Below, in pieces: positions 33,801 through 46,341 of a stretch of 64,000 nucleotides of DNA (positions are counted from its first letter, which is position 1; each line of letters starts with the position of its first letter). A model generated the notes under the pieces. The model made no database searches. It saw only the letters and a list, made by a program, of their open reading frames with translations, and was not told the DNA's origin. Source of the stretch: Nematostella vectensis (lineage: Eukaryota; Cnidaria; Anthozoa; Actiniaria; Edwardsiidae); contig NC_064043.1 in the NCBI RefSeq assembly GCF_932526225.1, positions 10,397,821 to 10,461,820 of the forward strand. Direction: 5' to 3'. The position numbers and the translations under genes were made by a program.

Positions 33801-35510
33801 AGGCTACACTGACAGCCTGATAGAGTTAATAAGATTGAACAGTACATTTGTCTGAAAGTCTGAAGAGAAGCTAAATGGGCAAGTATGAATTCAATTATAC
33901 CCTATAAATGTAGTAGAGGTTTACTATCCAGGGCTTGAGTGACATGAGTGAGGGATTTTTAAAGGGTGACCACTCATAAAGGTATCACTATTTATTAATT
34001 ATTTTTTCTTGGTACAGGAAACTTGAAGAGCTAAGTCTCAAGCAGCGTGCAGGGAGCACCGACGAGGAAGAAGTTGTATCGAGACTAATGCGCGAGAATA
34101 CAGAGCTCAAGCGACAACTCGGTGAGGTCAGCATCCTGAACTCCGTCTGGTGTGACGTGACCCCGAGGCTGTCACGCAAGGCCCGTCACGATAGCAACAC
34201 TGGCCGTGACGACATCAAGGAGGTAATCACTTGCGAATCACTGGCTGGTTATACTTTTGAGATGAGATCAATTCTCAAGTTATCGCAAAATTCGATCTAA
34301 ATTATCGCCAAACCTTTCTGACAGATATTGTTGCCTTTTCACACACTCAGCATGTAGCAACGATCACAAAATAGAATCTGCTAACAGCAGAAATTTTCGA
34401 AAAGATAGTAACTAGCTAATGGCACGATAATGCAGTCCTGTTTTGTGGACCACCAGAACATTGTGAGTGTTAGGCACTACGCAACGACTGTCCGTGCTGG
34501 CTGAAATTATTCTACTCGAAACCCTAGTATAATGGCAACGAATGCTATCTTGGATATCATGCATATCATCTTAGTAGCAGGTGATGGGGCACTGAAGGCG
34601 TGTGCATTAAATATGTTCTTAATGTTTCTGTATCGTGACCCCCTTCCCACCAATATCTCGAGGCCAGCAACAGCTATGCTGGGGGGGGTGGGGGGGGGGG
34701 TGGGTTGGGAAGTTTACCGGTAAAAATAACCGTTATGTTTTTCCATAGCTAAACAAGCTGCTGACCGTTGACCTTGGAGGCGCAGGTCGTTCCTGTTCCT
34801 TCACACGTCTCAACCGTCTGTCACCTATTGGTAAATCCCAGTCCTCCCTCGATCAGCTTGAACCTAAAGATTCATTAGCGAGGCCTGAGCATGAGAAGGG
34901 TGAAGTCGAGGTAACGATAATGATTGACGATACAACGAGCCTTATCGATACTCAAGGGTCGGATTCTATGAAAGAATACACTAAAAACGGACATGGCGAT
35001 GGTAAATCTGGAACTACTTCGAATGAAAATATATCCGCAAGCGTCAACGGTGGATTTATTTTTGATGAAGGTCCATCTGTGACATCGGACGGTAAAAAGA
35101 AAGTTTCAAGAACAGTTAACGATCATAGCGAAAATACTGATCATAATGATCGTAGCGATCGTGGTGATCGTAATATTCGTAGCGATCAGGACGAGTTGAA
35201 GAATTTTGATGAGTTACTTTGCGAGAAAACCAGGCTTGCAACGCAACGCCTCCTAAAGAAGCCGTCAAATAATGATGTTACGTCACATGGTATTCCACCA
35301 ATCAGAAGGGGACAGATTGAAAGCACGGCTAGTGACTCTGGAATGGAATCAGCCCCAGTCTCTCCCCAACACCCGTTTGTGTTGGCTTATAATGAGCGCA
35401 TGCCTTCGACTACTGAAGCCGCTGACCAGACATTTAGTAAACGCAGGAAAAAGTCAAAACAAGATAGAAAAACACACATCGAGAAAGTCGAGAAAACATT
35501 TTTTGTATAA
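21851..35510 (+). CDS. GABA-B-type metabotropic receptor (class C GPCR), 18 exons
   Basis: Exons 21851-22084, 24190-24327, 24739-24909, 25642-25743, 26170-26235, 26838-27032, 27399-27629, 27783-27846, 28060-28140, 28375-28528, 29076-29208, 29685-29792, 30081-30200, 31044-31376, 31891-32117, 32867-33166, 34018-34222 and 34749-35510 join in phase into 3,624 nt, 1,207 residues. A signal peptide ([13 protein letters not shown]) precedes a Venus-flytrap domain ([48 protein letters not shown]). No cysteine-rich domain lies before TM1, which separates GABA-B receptors from other class C receptors. Seven TMs follow in exons 10-14 ([38 protein letters not shown]). The long tail has heptad-rich coiled coils ([28 protein letters not shown]), used for heterodimerisation in known GABA-B subunits. 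Subtype is not assignable by eye. Exon ends come from splice consensus and frame. Confidence 0.93.
22925..23080. repeat. GT-rich tandem duplication in receptor intron 1
   Basis: Two to three diverged copies of an approximately 70-bp segment with GGATGCTAGCTCACTATACA and a following GTGGGTTTGGTGTGTGTG block. Confidence 0.75.
24332..24563. mobile_element. MITE with long inverted arms
   Basis: The ends GTAATGCCTGGTGCACACTA and TAGTGTGCACTAGGCATTAC are near-perfect inverse complements. Inner arms also pair (ATGTCATTATGTC against GACATAATGACAT-type blocks), giving a 230-bp fold-back. It begins four bases after the donor GT of receptor exon 2. A related copy lies at 29810-29992. Confidence 0.8.
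25393..25540 (+). pseudogene. Crypton/QRICH1-like N-terminal fragment
   Basis: After an A-rich leader, a frame beginning [18 protein letters not shown] shifts by one base inside an A run (about 25440-25449) and continues [25 protein letters not shown] to a stop. The pattern (acidic start, NTKK..., W/F-rich helix) is typical of the N-terminal segment before DUF3504/tyrosine-recombinase-like domains in Crypton-derived proteins common in cnidarians. No recombinase domain follows. CCAAT-like motifs occur upstream at 25256-25290. It lies in receptor intron 3 in sense orientation. Confidence 0.45.
28585..28760. repeat. Degenerate short tandem repeat in receptor intron 10
   Basis: Around 16-20 bp units related to CGAATGGTACCGATTAC recur about eight times with many substitutions. 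Confidence 0.6.
29511..29646 (+). pseudogene. Decayed copies of GABA-B exon 12 start
   Basis: At 29511-29572 the sequence TTTATTTCGAAG then ACGAGCTACCTCCTTG copies the acceptor and first codons of the real exon (29685), with one base lost and stops. A second, weaker copy at 29611-29646 matches the following part of the exon (GCCTGGCT..ACTTGGCG). The real exon is intact and in phase, so these are non-functional duplicates just upstream. Confidence 0.7.
29810..29992. mobile_element. Second copy of the intronic MITE, right end lost
   Basis: It begins ATGCCTGGTGCACAATAGTG and shares the inner arms (CATAACGACATGGACATAATG and its inverse) with the element at 24332-24563, but the right terminus is not recognisable. 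It starts 18 bases after the exon 12 end. Confidence 0.7.
30188..30710 (+). repeat. 35-bp tandem array carrying the exon 13 splice donor
   Basis: About 14 copies of a 35-bp unit (GAGGTATATCACTCTCTCCC then ACATACAAGTCAGRC; one copy is 31 bp). The first copy straddles the receptor exon 13 boundary: the exon ends CAGTCAGGCGAG|gtatat at 30200 and nearly every later unit repeats GTCAGRCGAG|gtatat. The reading frame stays open through the array to about 30800. Confidence 0.92.
32160..32640 (+). repeat. Decayed copies of the exon 15 end and its donor
   Basis: The last 60 bp of exon 15 and its donor (GTCAATAGGAAGTTAAG|gtgagc, exon end 32117) recur as a good copy at 32237-32300 with GTCAATAGGAAGTTAAG|gtgagc. 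A short copy ends AGTTAAG|gtgagc at 32183. Weaker traces are at about 32508-32560 and 32620-32632. Confidence 0.8.
32391..32424 (-). ncRNA. Hammerhead-ribozyme-like motif of Penelope/retrozyme type
   Basis: On the minus strand the order CTGATGA, a GGCA-GCAT-TGCC hairpin, then GAAACGTC reproduces the conserved hammerhead core found in Penelope-like element repeats. The outer stem I is only weakly paired here, so cleavage activity is doubtful. No Penelope reverse transcriptase was found nearby; it is probably a solo remnant in receptor intron 15. Confidence 0.4.
33178..33760. repeat. Pyrimidine-rich intron with 34-38 bp tandem units
   Basis: Nearly 600 bp are strongly C+T biased on the plus strand. 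Between 33415 and 33550 a unit like ACGCTGCCATATCCCCTCTA followed by AAACCTCCTCTAAT repeats about four times. Confidence 0.75.
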
Positions 35511-36234
35511 AACCTTATTTTATATATTTTTAAAAAAATATTGTATTTTTGCATGCGTATTTAAAACTATGTATCTTACAAATTATCATAAAACCTGAAG
35601 GGCCTAAAGCATAGCCATGCCAAACAGGCTAGTAGCAAAATAAAAAAAAAATCACGTCTTTTACACATTTCAAGCTTTGTAGACGAAACGCGCACTGTAC
35701 TTTACCTGTGAGCCTGCCTTGATTATTCCAAGACTCTAGAATGACTTCTTCGGTTTGATTTGTGTATGATTCTCAGTCTGAGACTCCGAATTGAACACAA
35801 GAGAACTTTTAAACCATTTGGGTCTGTCAAGTTGTCATGGCCGCCATTGTTGTTTTAAACAGCATTATCCAAAAATCGCAGCAAATTTGTACAAAATAAT
35901 AATACAGAGTATTGATCTGCCGACAAAACAAAACATTCAATTACTTTTCAACACCACGCAGCTCTTGCAATACATCATGCAATACATCTCAGCACCGCAT
36001 GTAACATGGTGAACAGACAGCGCAACGTTGCCCTTCAGGTCCTCTTAATGTTAGTTTGTCTAGCACAAGACACCAGAGGTCGTTATTCTCACCCATCTCC
36101 ATCATGTCGTCTATGCTAGCTTGGCGGAAATCTACCACCCAACTAAATGTACGGATAACAGCTCTTCGGTGATACCACCATGTCATCTAGTAGCTTGGTG
36201 CTGGGCGATCTATCGTGTTTCCATCTTGTCGTCT

Positions 36235-36310
36235 GCTAGCTAGTTAGTTAGTTAGTCAGTTAGTTAGTTAGTTAATTAGTTAGTTTGCTGATTAGTTAGT
36301 CAGTTGTTAG
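36235..36310. repeat. TAGT microsatellite
   Basis: Imperfect GTTA/TAGT repeats with occasional substitutions. Confidence 0.85.
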
Positions 36311-36349
36311 TTTAGTCTAAGTTACTAAGTTTTTAATAATTTATATAAA

Positions 36350-36437
36350 ATATTGTTACCTTAATTTTTATATTGTAAAGCGCCACTGGATTCATAGTAG
36401 AAGTGGCGCTATAAAAATCGATTATTATTATTATTAC
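36350..36437 (+). mobile_element. 3' tail of a CR1/L2-type LINE or related SINE
   Basis: TGTAAAGCGCCACTGG, a short spacer, AGTGGCGCTATAAAAATCGA and a terminal ATT microsatellite form the hairpin-plus-repeat 3' end typical of CR1/L2 group retroposons. No coding part remains. Confidence 0.6.
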
Positions 36438-36573
36438 ATCATAGAAAGTCATTGCTACGACCAAACTCAATTCATAGACAATAGCTCTTTAGTTATTCCA
36501 TCTTGTCGTCCCATGGCTTGTCTTCAGACGATCTACCACCCAACTCAATAGTGTTTCGATCATGTCTTCTACG

Positions 36574-39083
<2,510 letters not shown>

Positions 39084-39102
39084 CGCTCCAAACCCAAACA
39101 AA

Positions 39103-40939
39103 CTTAAAGTTTATCCCATTATGAGAACTCTTTTATGTTAATTTAATCTAGTTAGAACACGTGAAATAGTATTGGTCTTCGGATATGCTTCAATTCCAAG
39201 GAGTGATTTCAAAAAGCAAACAGTTCGCTATTCGCACGCATCAAATTTGTTTGAGTGTACCGTCGATGATGATTGAGCAATGATATTCATAGATGGTGGT
39301 GCTGCGATTCAATCCATGAATTTTAATTGTCATTTATCATATTTTGACGTCACATGGAAACCACCGCATGAGTGGTGATAATTTATACAATTTCTCTTTA
39401 AATTTGGTCAAATGATATTCCTATCAAATAAGTATGAGAGGTGACAGACCCTGTGATGGTTATAACAGAGGATAAGCCAAATATCACGGTGGCTAACTGT
39501 AGTCTCCCTCGCAGCCGTTCTGGACTTGTCACGCTAGGCGGCGCTTCAGCCCAAGTTGGGGTTTTCTGGTTACAAGCTCAGAACGACTGCGAGGCAGACC
39601 AACTAACTCGGGAATTGAAAGATGTTTTGAAGCACATATTGGTACCATATGGGCACCTTGTACCGTGACAATAAAGTGGATTTCAAAATGCCGTGCAACA
39701 AAATGTAGTCATAATGTGCAGGTGTTAACGCAGGATTGGCTAAGGAGGGGGGGGGGGGGGGGGGGTGCCCAGTTATGGACATCATATGGCAAGCATAGTA
39801 TTTGAAGATTCCTTAATCGGAAATGACCCTCTTTTTCTCTTTTGGCCGATCCTTGTGTACTCGCCTGGCATATCAATATTTGGGTGACCTTCAAACCCGC
39901 TCGGTCAATCTCTGGGAGGCCTGGGTCTAAGGGCTTTTCAAGATTAGTGAGATGAAAATTTAACCAAGCTGTCAGGTTTTTTTGGACAAATTCTTGCCAC
40001 GAGTCTCAAAATGACAGGAATCAGCATTTTTCACTATATTTTCTGGAGATCAGGGAGCGGGAAAACTTTAGCTCTTCTAAATATGGGCATCAATGACCAT
40101 ATAAGGCAATGCAAACGAAGGACACTATCCTTGGGGAATATTTTTGATATGTGTAATAGTCAAGCCAGAACAAAAGAGAACAAAGATATTACACTGTATT
40201 AGTACTAAATGAACAAAATAGTATTTCACAGGATTTAGAATACCACTATACTATGTTTGTGTTTGCATAGGCTTCCCTCATTTCCCTCGAAAATCCCTCT
40301 CGAGAAGAGGGGGGGGGGGGGGGGGGAGGGGTCCTGGTGTCTTAGCTGCTGGAAATTTGGTGATGTAAAAACGTAAAGGTAACGCAGGCGTTGGTAGGTT
40401 CTTCCCAAACTACTTCAGCAAGTCTTATATCGGCCATCTCGAGTATCAATCATTAGGAATTATTTTACGGATTAACGAAACTATTTTAATTTTCAACATG
40501 GGGACAGGGGGACGATAGTCAGTAGAGACAATATTGAATATATACACACAGGATTCTCTTTATAGTATGAACAGATTAAATGCGGAATTACAGGTCATAG
40601 TTTCGAAATATCCAAACATTTTGATTATCGGGAAATTCCAGCACCACCTCTTTTGAAGGCAAGTAAAACGTTTCTCTAAAATTCCGTTCACGGTTTGGCT
40701 ATATTTTCACCCGAAGTTCGGCCTTTTCTTGGTGTAATACATCATTCAAGAAACAGAGAAAGCAATCATAAGCCGCAAGAAAAACCGGAGAATAACAAGG
40801 GCTTAGGCGGGGCCAGGTGATGAGTAAATCGTGATTAATAACTTTCGAGAGTTCATGTCAGGGCATGCACTTCATGTACTTGTAAATACTGCTCCTAAAG
40901 GTTGAGACATTACCCGCTAAGATAGCTTCAGCGCATTCA
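39103..40939. other. Intergenic stretch between divergent receptor kinase genes
   Basis: No exon was recognised. It contains a small fold-back element (39500-39600), poly-G runs at about 39749-39764 and 40310-40326, and presumably the promoters of the two divergent genes. Confidence 0.55.
39500..39600. mobile_element. Short fold-back MITE
   Basis: TAGTCTCCCTCGCAGCCGTT at the left pairs inversely with AACGACTGCGAGGCAGAC at the right, giving about 100 bp between. A similar left end (AGTCTCCCTTGCAGCCGT) occurs at about 10082, showing it is dispersed. Confidence 0.6.
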
Positions 40940-43900
40940 ATGAAGAGCAAGATGGTAATATTTCTTGTTTTATACATGATGTTTTTTCTTGCTGATGTTG
41001 GAGCCGAAAAGTGTAGTCCCCCTGTGGGTTGCGCGTACTGTCACGAGTGGGACTACCATGGTGATAAAACACTCTTCGAAGCTTCGTGCAACTACCCTAC
41101 TCTTAGCGCCATTCCAACAACCTTTCCGAGCACACTGGGTAAGCTTCGGGCATCCTACAATCGTATCACAAACCTTACACGCTCTTCGTTTGCGGGATAT
41201 CCGTACCTCAAATGGTTAAGTGTTGAAAATAACTTCATGGAGGTCATAGAGAATGGGACATTTCTACGACAAGCTCTTTTGGATGAGCTCTACTTGGGTT
41301 ACAACAAGCTTGAACGAATTACTCGTGGGACTTTGGAAGGGCTGAGAGATTTACAGAGACTACGGCTGAGCAAAAATACCATTACCCGGCTGTACAAGGG
41401 AGCTTTTGAAAGTCTTCATATGCTCACGGTATTAGAGCTCGCGGACAATGAAATTGAGTTTATTGATGTTGGGGCGTTTGGTGGACTATTAGCCTACGGA
41501 CGTTATTTCTTGGCGGGAACTTAATCAAATTCTTTTCTAGTAGCACGCTTGGAAATTTACCTTCATTGACATTGTTTGATATAAGTTTTAACAAAATCGA
41601 AGAAATCGAAGAAGGGAGTTTTCTTGAACTGCCAAACCTATCAACACTACACATGAATGACTGTAAAATACGGAAAATTCCGGCTCGGGAACCGTTCAAG
41701 GGACTTCGAAAGCTAAAGGAGCTCGATATAAGTACAAACCCTCTAAACTTTATTCCTGCTGATTCATTTCACGAAATGAAAGGGTTAAGCAGCTTGAATA
41801 TGACAAATATGAACATTTCGGTCTTGCATAATGGAACATTTAATGTATTTGACTCCTTAAGTGCGCTCTATATTAATGGCAATCCATTGATGTGTGATTG
41901 TGGTCTTAAGTGGATGAAGGAATGGCTCGTTCAAGCGAGAAATGCTTCCGGTACAAAACTGCACTCTGCTAATTCAACAAAATGCCATTATCCGAGCGAA
42001 CTTGCGGGCCAGATTTTTGACAGAGTGAACGAGTCACATTTTGTCTGTTCGTGCGAATCCTGCACTATGAATGACGCGTGTGAACAGTACAACACGTCAT
42101 CCTGTACATGTAACGCTCATTGGCAAGGGCAGATCTGTGACACAGTGTGTAATGCAAAGAAGCGGGGCAAGACTTGTACTTCGTTTGGAGCGCTGTGTTA
42201 CTGCAGTTATCCACTAAGGGCTCCAACAGTGGTTTGTCACGCAAACGCTGTCACGTTGAATGGTTCTGACGGTATGCGGTGTCAGTGTAGGTTGGGGTTT
42301 ACCGGGAATGGCACTCAGTGTATCGATATAAACGAGTGCTTGTTAGATCCCGGATGTCACGCAAGCGCTGAGTGCAAAAACTCGCCGGGGTTCTACGAGT
42401 GTATATGCAAAGCGGGCTACGAGGGAAATGGCAAAGAGTGTTACCCAGTTCTCCCGCCACCAAAACAGATAAAGGTATCCCTTTACAACGAGACTGCTGT
42501 GCATGTCACGTGGTTTATCAATAGCACGTCCGAACTGACGAAATGCATTTTAGTTTGGAAAGAAGTTGGCGGGAAAGCCTGGAAAGAAAGAGTACAGAGA
42601 CTTCAGCAATGGAATAAAACCGTTCTCGGGAATCTTGAACCAGACACTACTTATTTGTTGAAGTTTATTCTAGTAAACGTCTACAATTCACGAAGCCCGG
42701 TCAGCGAGGTAACAGAGTTCAGAACTAGTGATAATCCCGAAGATCAGGGGAGGGGAGAGCTCGGTAGCTCTGGTTCATCTAAGGCCGCGTTAACGGCGTC
42801 TTTATCCACAGTGGCACTTCGTGGAGGTCTCAATGAGTGAGTTGGTAAACGCGCAGATGGCTTATGAAAACCCCGCGCAAACAGGTGAGAGTAATTGATG
42901 AATTAGATCGTTTTAAGACACATTTCTGAGCACCAACAAGGATGCAGGCATCGCACATTGCACCCAGACAATACACCTGCCAAGATACACTACTGATAAC
43001 AAGATAGAAAATAACATACGCGTAGAAGACACGCACACAGCATGCGCAAACTGACAAGAGTAAGTGTAGAGAACACGGAATAAATTGTGAAAATCTGTAG
43101 ATCCCGCAGTTCCGCTCGATGAATGGGAAATCCCGCGGGATCGGGTGGTACTGAAGGACAAGCTAGGCGAAGGTGAGTTTGGCATTGTTATGGAGGGAGA
43201 GCTTCTGATTGGTAAGTACCCTGTCTCTTGATTCTGATTGGTGAGCGGACAGTAACACATGACAATGGTGTAGCCTCTTATGAGTACAGTTTTAAGAGTT
43301 TCTAATTGGTGGGCAACAAGTGACACATGACCAGGGTAGAGCTGCATCATTGATGTAGCAGGGGGTGGGGCACTGGGGACACGACATGTGCCCCCCTTAA
43401 TATTTTAATGAAAACTTTTTTGTATTGTGCCTTTCCTTCCATATTTCAAGGCTTGCTATAGCTCTGGATGATTAATGTACATCGTTTTTTTATTGTAGCT
43501 TATAATCACCTTGCTGTAAGAGGAGGGTAACTTAAATAGACAATAAGTAGAGCCTAGCTTTTTGTCGAGAGATGGGAATTTGCAGACAGCGCATACGATG
43601 AATGCGTGTTTTTTTTACTATAGAAGAAGAAGCTCCTCGTAAAGTTGCCATCAAAATGTTGAAGTCAGACGCAGACCGGAAAGACCACAAGGACATGTTG
43701 CGTGAGCTGGACATGTTCAAAGGCATCGGACAACATGAAAACGTTGTCAGTTTGATTGGGGCATGCACCCTTGGAATGCCGCTGTACATAATCACCGAGT
43801 TCATCGCAGGCGGCACCCTCTTGGAACTTTTGCGCGAGAGCCGTTGTATCACGTCCTCTTACGTCAACGCAAATCTTGTTTCAAAACTAAGCGGCAAAGA

Positions 43901-44459
43901 TCTACTGAAGCTAGCGTTGGGCGTGGCACGAGGGATGCGCCACATCTCCGGGAATCGCTTTGTCCACAGGGATCTAGCAACTAGAAATGTATTAGTGACA
44001 GAAGATCTAACGGCGAAGATCACGGATTTCGGACTCTCCCGCGATATCTACTCGGATGGTATCTATCTCAATGCGAAGGGCGGGAAGTTGCCGTTGAAAT
44101 GGATGGCGCCGGAGTCCTTACTTGATTATGTGTACACTACTCAGTCTGATATCTGGTCGTTCGGCGTTCTCATGTGGGAAGTGTGGAGCTTCGGGGCGAT
44201 GCCATACAGCGCTGTAGTACCGAATGAGCTTCTCTCAATGTTAATGAGCGGCTTCAGGCTTAGTCGACCCCCGCTTTGTCCGGAAGAGATCTATGATGTC
44301 ATGATGTCTTGCTGGAATGCGGAACCAGAAGTGAGACCTAGTTTTGCAAAATTATGCACGGTTCTGGAGAGTTTATACGATGAGACGCCTCAGGTTTTGG
44401 CAGTGCAGATAACGGCGCAGTCATCAGCAACACAAGCGCACTTATTAAGTGGTCAATGA
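40940..44459 (+). CDS. LRR-EGF-FN3 receptor tyrosine kinase, frameshifted in this sequence
   Basis: A signal peptide (MVIFLVLYMMFFLADVGA) leads into a cysteine N-cap and about nine LRRs, an LRR C-cap (NPLMCDCGLKWMKEWL), cysteine-rich and EGF repeats (DINECLLDPGCHASAECKNS) and an FN3 domain (LEPDTTYLLKFILVNVYNSR). The frame breaks at about 41490: GGACTATTAGCCTACGG lacks one base, after which the LRR register resumes perfectly in another frame. Downstream exons are one ending at 42884, 43101-43211 (glycine loop LGEGEFGIVMEG) and 43624-44459. The kinase is complete: VAIK, HRDLATRN, ITDFGLSRD, KWMAPES and WSFGVLMWEVWSFG, with a short tail. No transmembrane helix is visible between FN3 and kinase, and the frame also changes at about 42790-42840. 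Either a damaged gene or local sequence errors. Confidence 0.85.
43201..43310 (+). repeat. Copied splice donor after a kinase exon
   Basis: The exon end CTTCTGATTG|gtaagt (43211) is followed by ATTCTGATTG|gtgagc (43240) and TCTAATTG|gtgggc (43308). The bases after each also resemble each other (AGTAACACATGACA, AGTGACACATGACC). Confidence 0.65.
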
Positions 44460-46341
44460 AACCATCTACATCATTTTACATCTAGTTCGAGAATTCCTAT
44501 GCGTTTGTGGCACAGCGATGAATGAACTTATTGGTTGCCAGATCTGAGGAATGCTGGGAAGGGAAAATTCCATCTGATGCGCGATGAAATGGATCCTTTA
44601 CTGACAAAACGTTGTGTTGTAATCAATTTTTGGCGTATATGCAACCGGCAAATCAGCTATTTTGGGAGAAGTTTTTTTAAATAAATTTACGTAATTTTGT
44701 ACTCTCCTACGCATAGAGATTTCTAAGCCGCTCGGGATTTCTTTGCCCCATATCTCTTCGCAGGATTGAAGTAGTTTTTTGAGGAAATGCCATTATACTA
44801 GTTACTTGAGGAAATGCTCTGTTCTTTTTTGTGGCACTTATATGTGGATTTTTTTTTTTGCTGTTATCTTTGAAGGGCTTGTAAATATTGTATAATAAAA
44901 TAATAGAATATAAGGGTTCTAATGGGGCTGTTTCAGGTGAATCTCGATTATATTATAAAAATCCATTGCCTTTTTAGTTACTTCCTTTTAAAATCGCTTT
45001 TATTACGAAATAAAAAAAGAAGATTGTCAAAAACGATTGGTATGTGTAGAATGCAATCTTGTTTTTTTCAGCTTTCAATACTTCATGTCAACATAATTCT
45101 AAAGACTTGAGAGGACGATTCAGATTACGTTATAACAAGCCAAAAACAACGCGCGAAATCTCTTTGAATTCCCAACATGGCAGAAGTGCCCAAAAGATCC
45201 TCCTATTTGACGTCACTGTTCAGAACAGTGTGTTAGAAGAGAGCCTCGAATTAATGCTTCTGTTTCGTGAGCATTGGCGCGTAAAAGGAGCCTGGCGTTT
45301 ACTGAGATTTTGCTGATGTCATCTTTAAAGAGAGGTCTGGACGCTAATGTTTTCGATCTATCACTGGTTTTCGCGCTCTCGCCCCAGGCTCTTAAAGAAA
45401 ACGACGGCAGTTGATTGATATGGAGGTTCAGAAGCAGCCTAGTCCCAAGCGTCTTGCCCGGGTTTCCTGTGGTTGCTCGTTCCAAGCCCCAGGAAGCCTC
45501 AAGGTTTATCTCCAAGCACAGGAGACCCGGCAATAAAGCTTGTTAGTAGGCTAGGGCAGAAATTCCACATGCGCTAATAAGGTGTGGTACTTAATTGCGT
45601 GGTGCCATCACCCTAAATTATGTGGTAGCAGCCGGGTAAAGTCACCTTTTATTTCGCACGCGAGGTTTATAGAAAGCAGGTGCTTTTTTTTCTTAGATTT
45701 ATTTTAAACTAATCATAAAATCATAAAGAAAAATTGCCGATAAATTACCTGCTTGTCCGCCGCTGGTGATAAAAAGGAGGGGAAGTAATGAATCCTGACC
45801 ACATATCGGATATTAGATCTTAAAATAAACGTTTTTTTAAGATGACCCATTCATATTGCTTTGTGTGTATTAAAGTTGTCATAAGTACAAGCCTGTCCCT
45901 GGAGTTGAGATTCAGTGGAGCGAATTTTTCTGATTAAGGTAGCACGCTGCACTCGTTTGCGGCGAGTTTTTACCACTATTAAAATTGCCTTTTCGTCACA
46001 TCTTAAACCCATTTGCGTTTATCAGGCGTAAGGAGTTCCGATACGAGCTTAAAACTGACATATCAGACGCATGTTATTGAGAAGTATTTCCTACTTTAGG
46101 AGACGGAACACTCTGAGACCCACTTCATCCCATCGGCAGCGAGGATGCAAGGCACCAAAGATTAATTCCTTGAAGGAGGATATTACATCCATTTCGTCAC
46201 CTTTAAATAACGACACATTCAACTATTCAACGCTTTTTCGAATATGATTTTTATTCTCGGCTGCAATGGTTTAGAATTTTCTTTGTGGAGTTGAGTACAA
46301 TATTCAATTCGCTTTATCTAGATAAAGAACTTCCTTTTATC
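44460..46341. other. Intergenic stretch between the two LRR genes
   Basis: No gene was recognised. AATAAA signals at about 44680 and 44895 could serve the upstream kinase gene. A segment at about 45370-45425 (CGCCCCAGGCTCTT, GATTGATATG) also occurs at about 15595-15645, so it is a dispersed repeat. Confidence 0.55.

Larger units (their letters stand above)
36080..36573 (-). repeat. Decayed copies of the kinase C-terminal coding end
   Basis: The last codons of the minus-strand kinase gene (plus-strand TCAATGTACGGATAACAG and CTACGCTAGCTTGGCATC) recur downstream of its stop: about 36095-36175 (AATGTACGGATAACAGCTCT, CTATGCTAGCTTGGC) and more diverged at 36180-36235 and 36495-36573. They are separated by a LINE tail and TAGT repeats. 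Confidence 0.7.
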
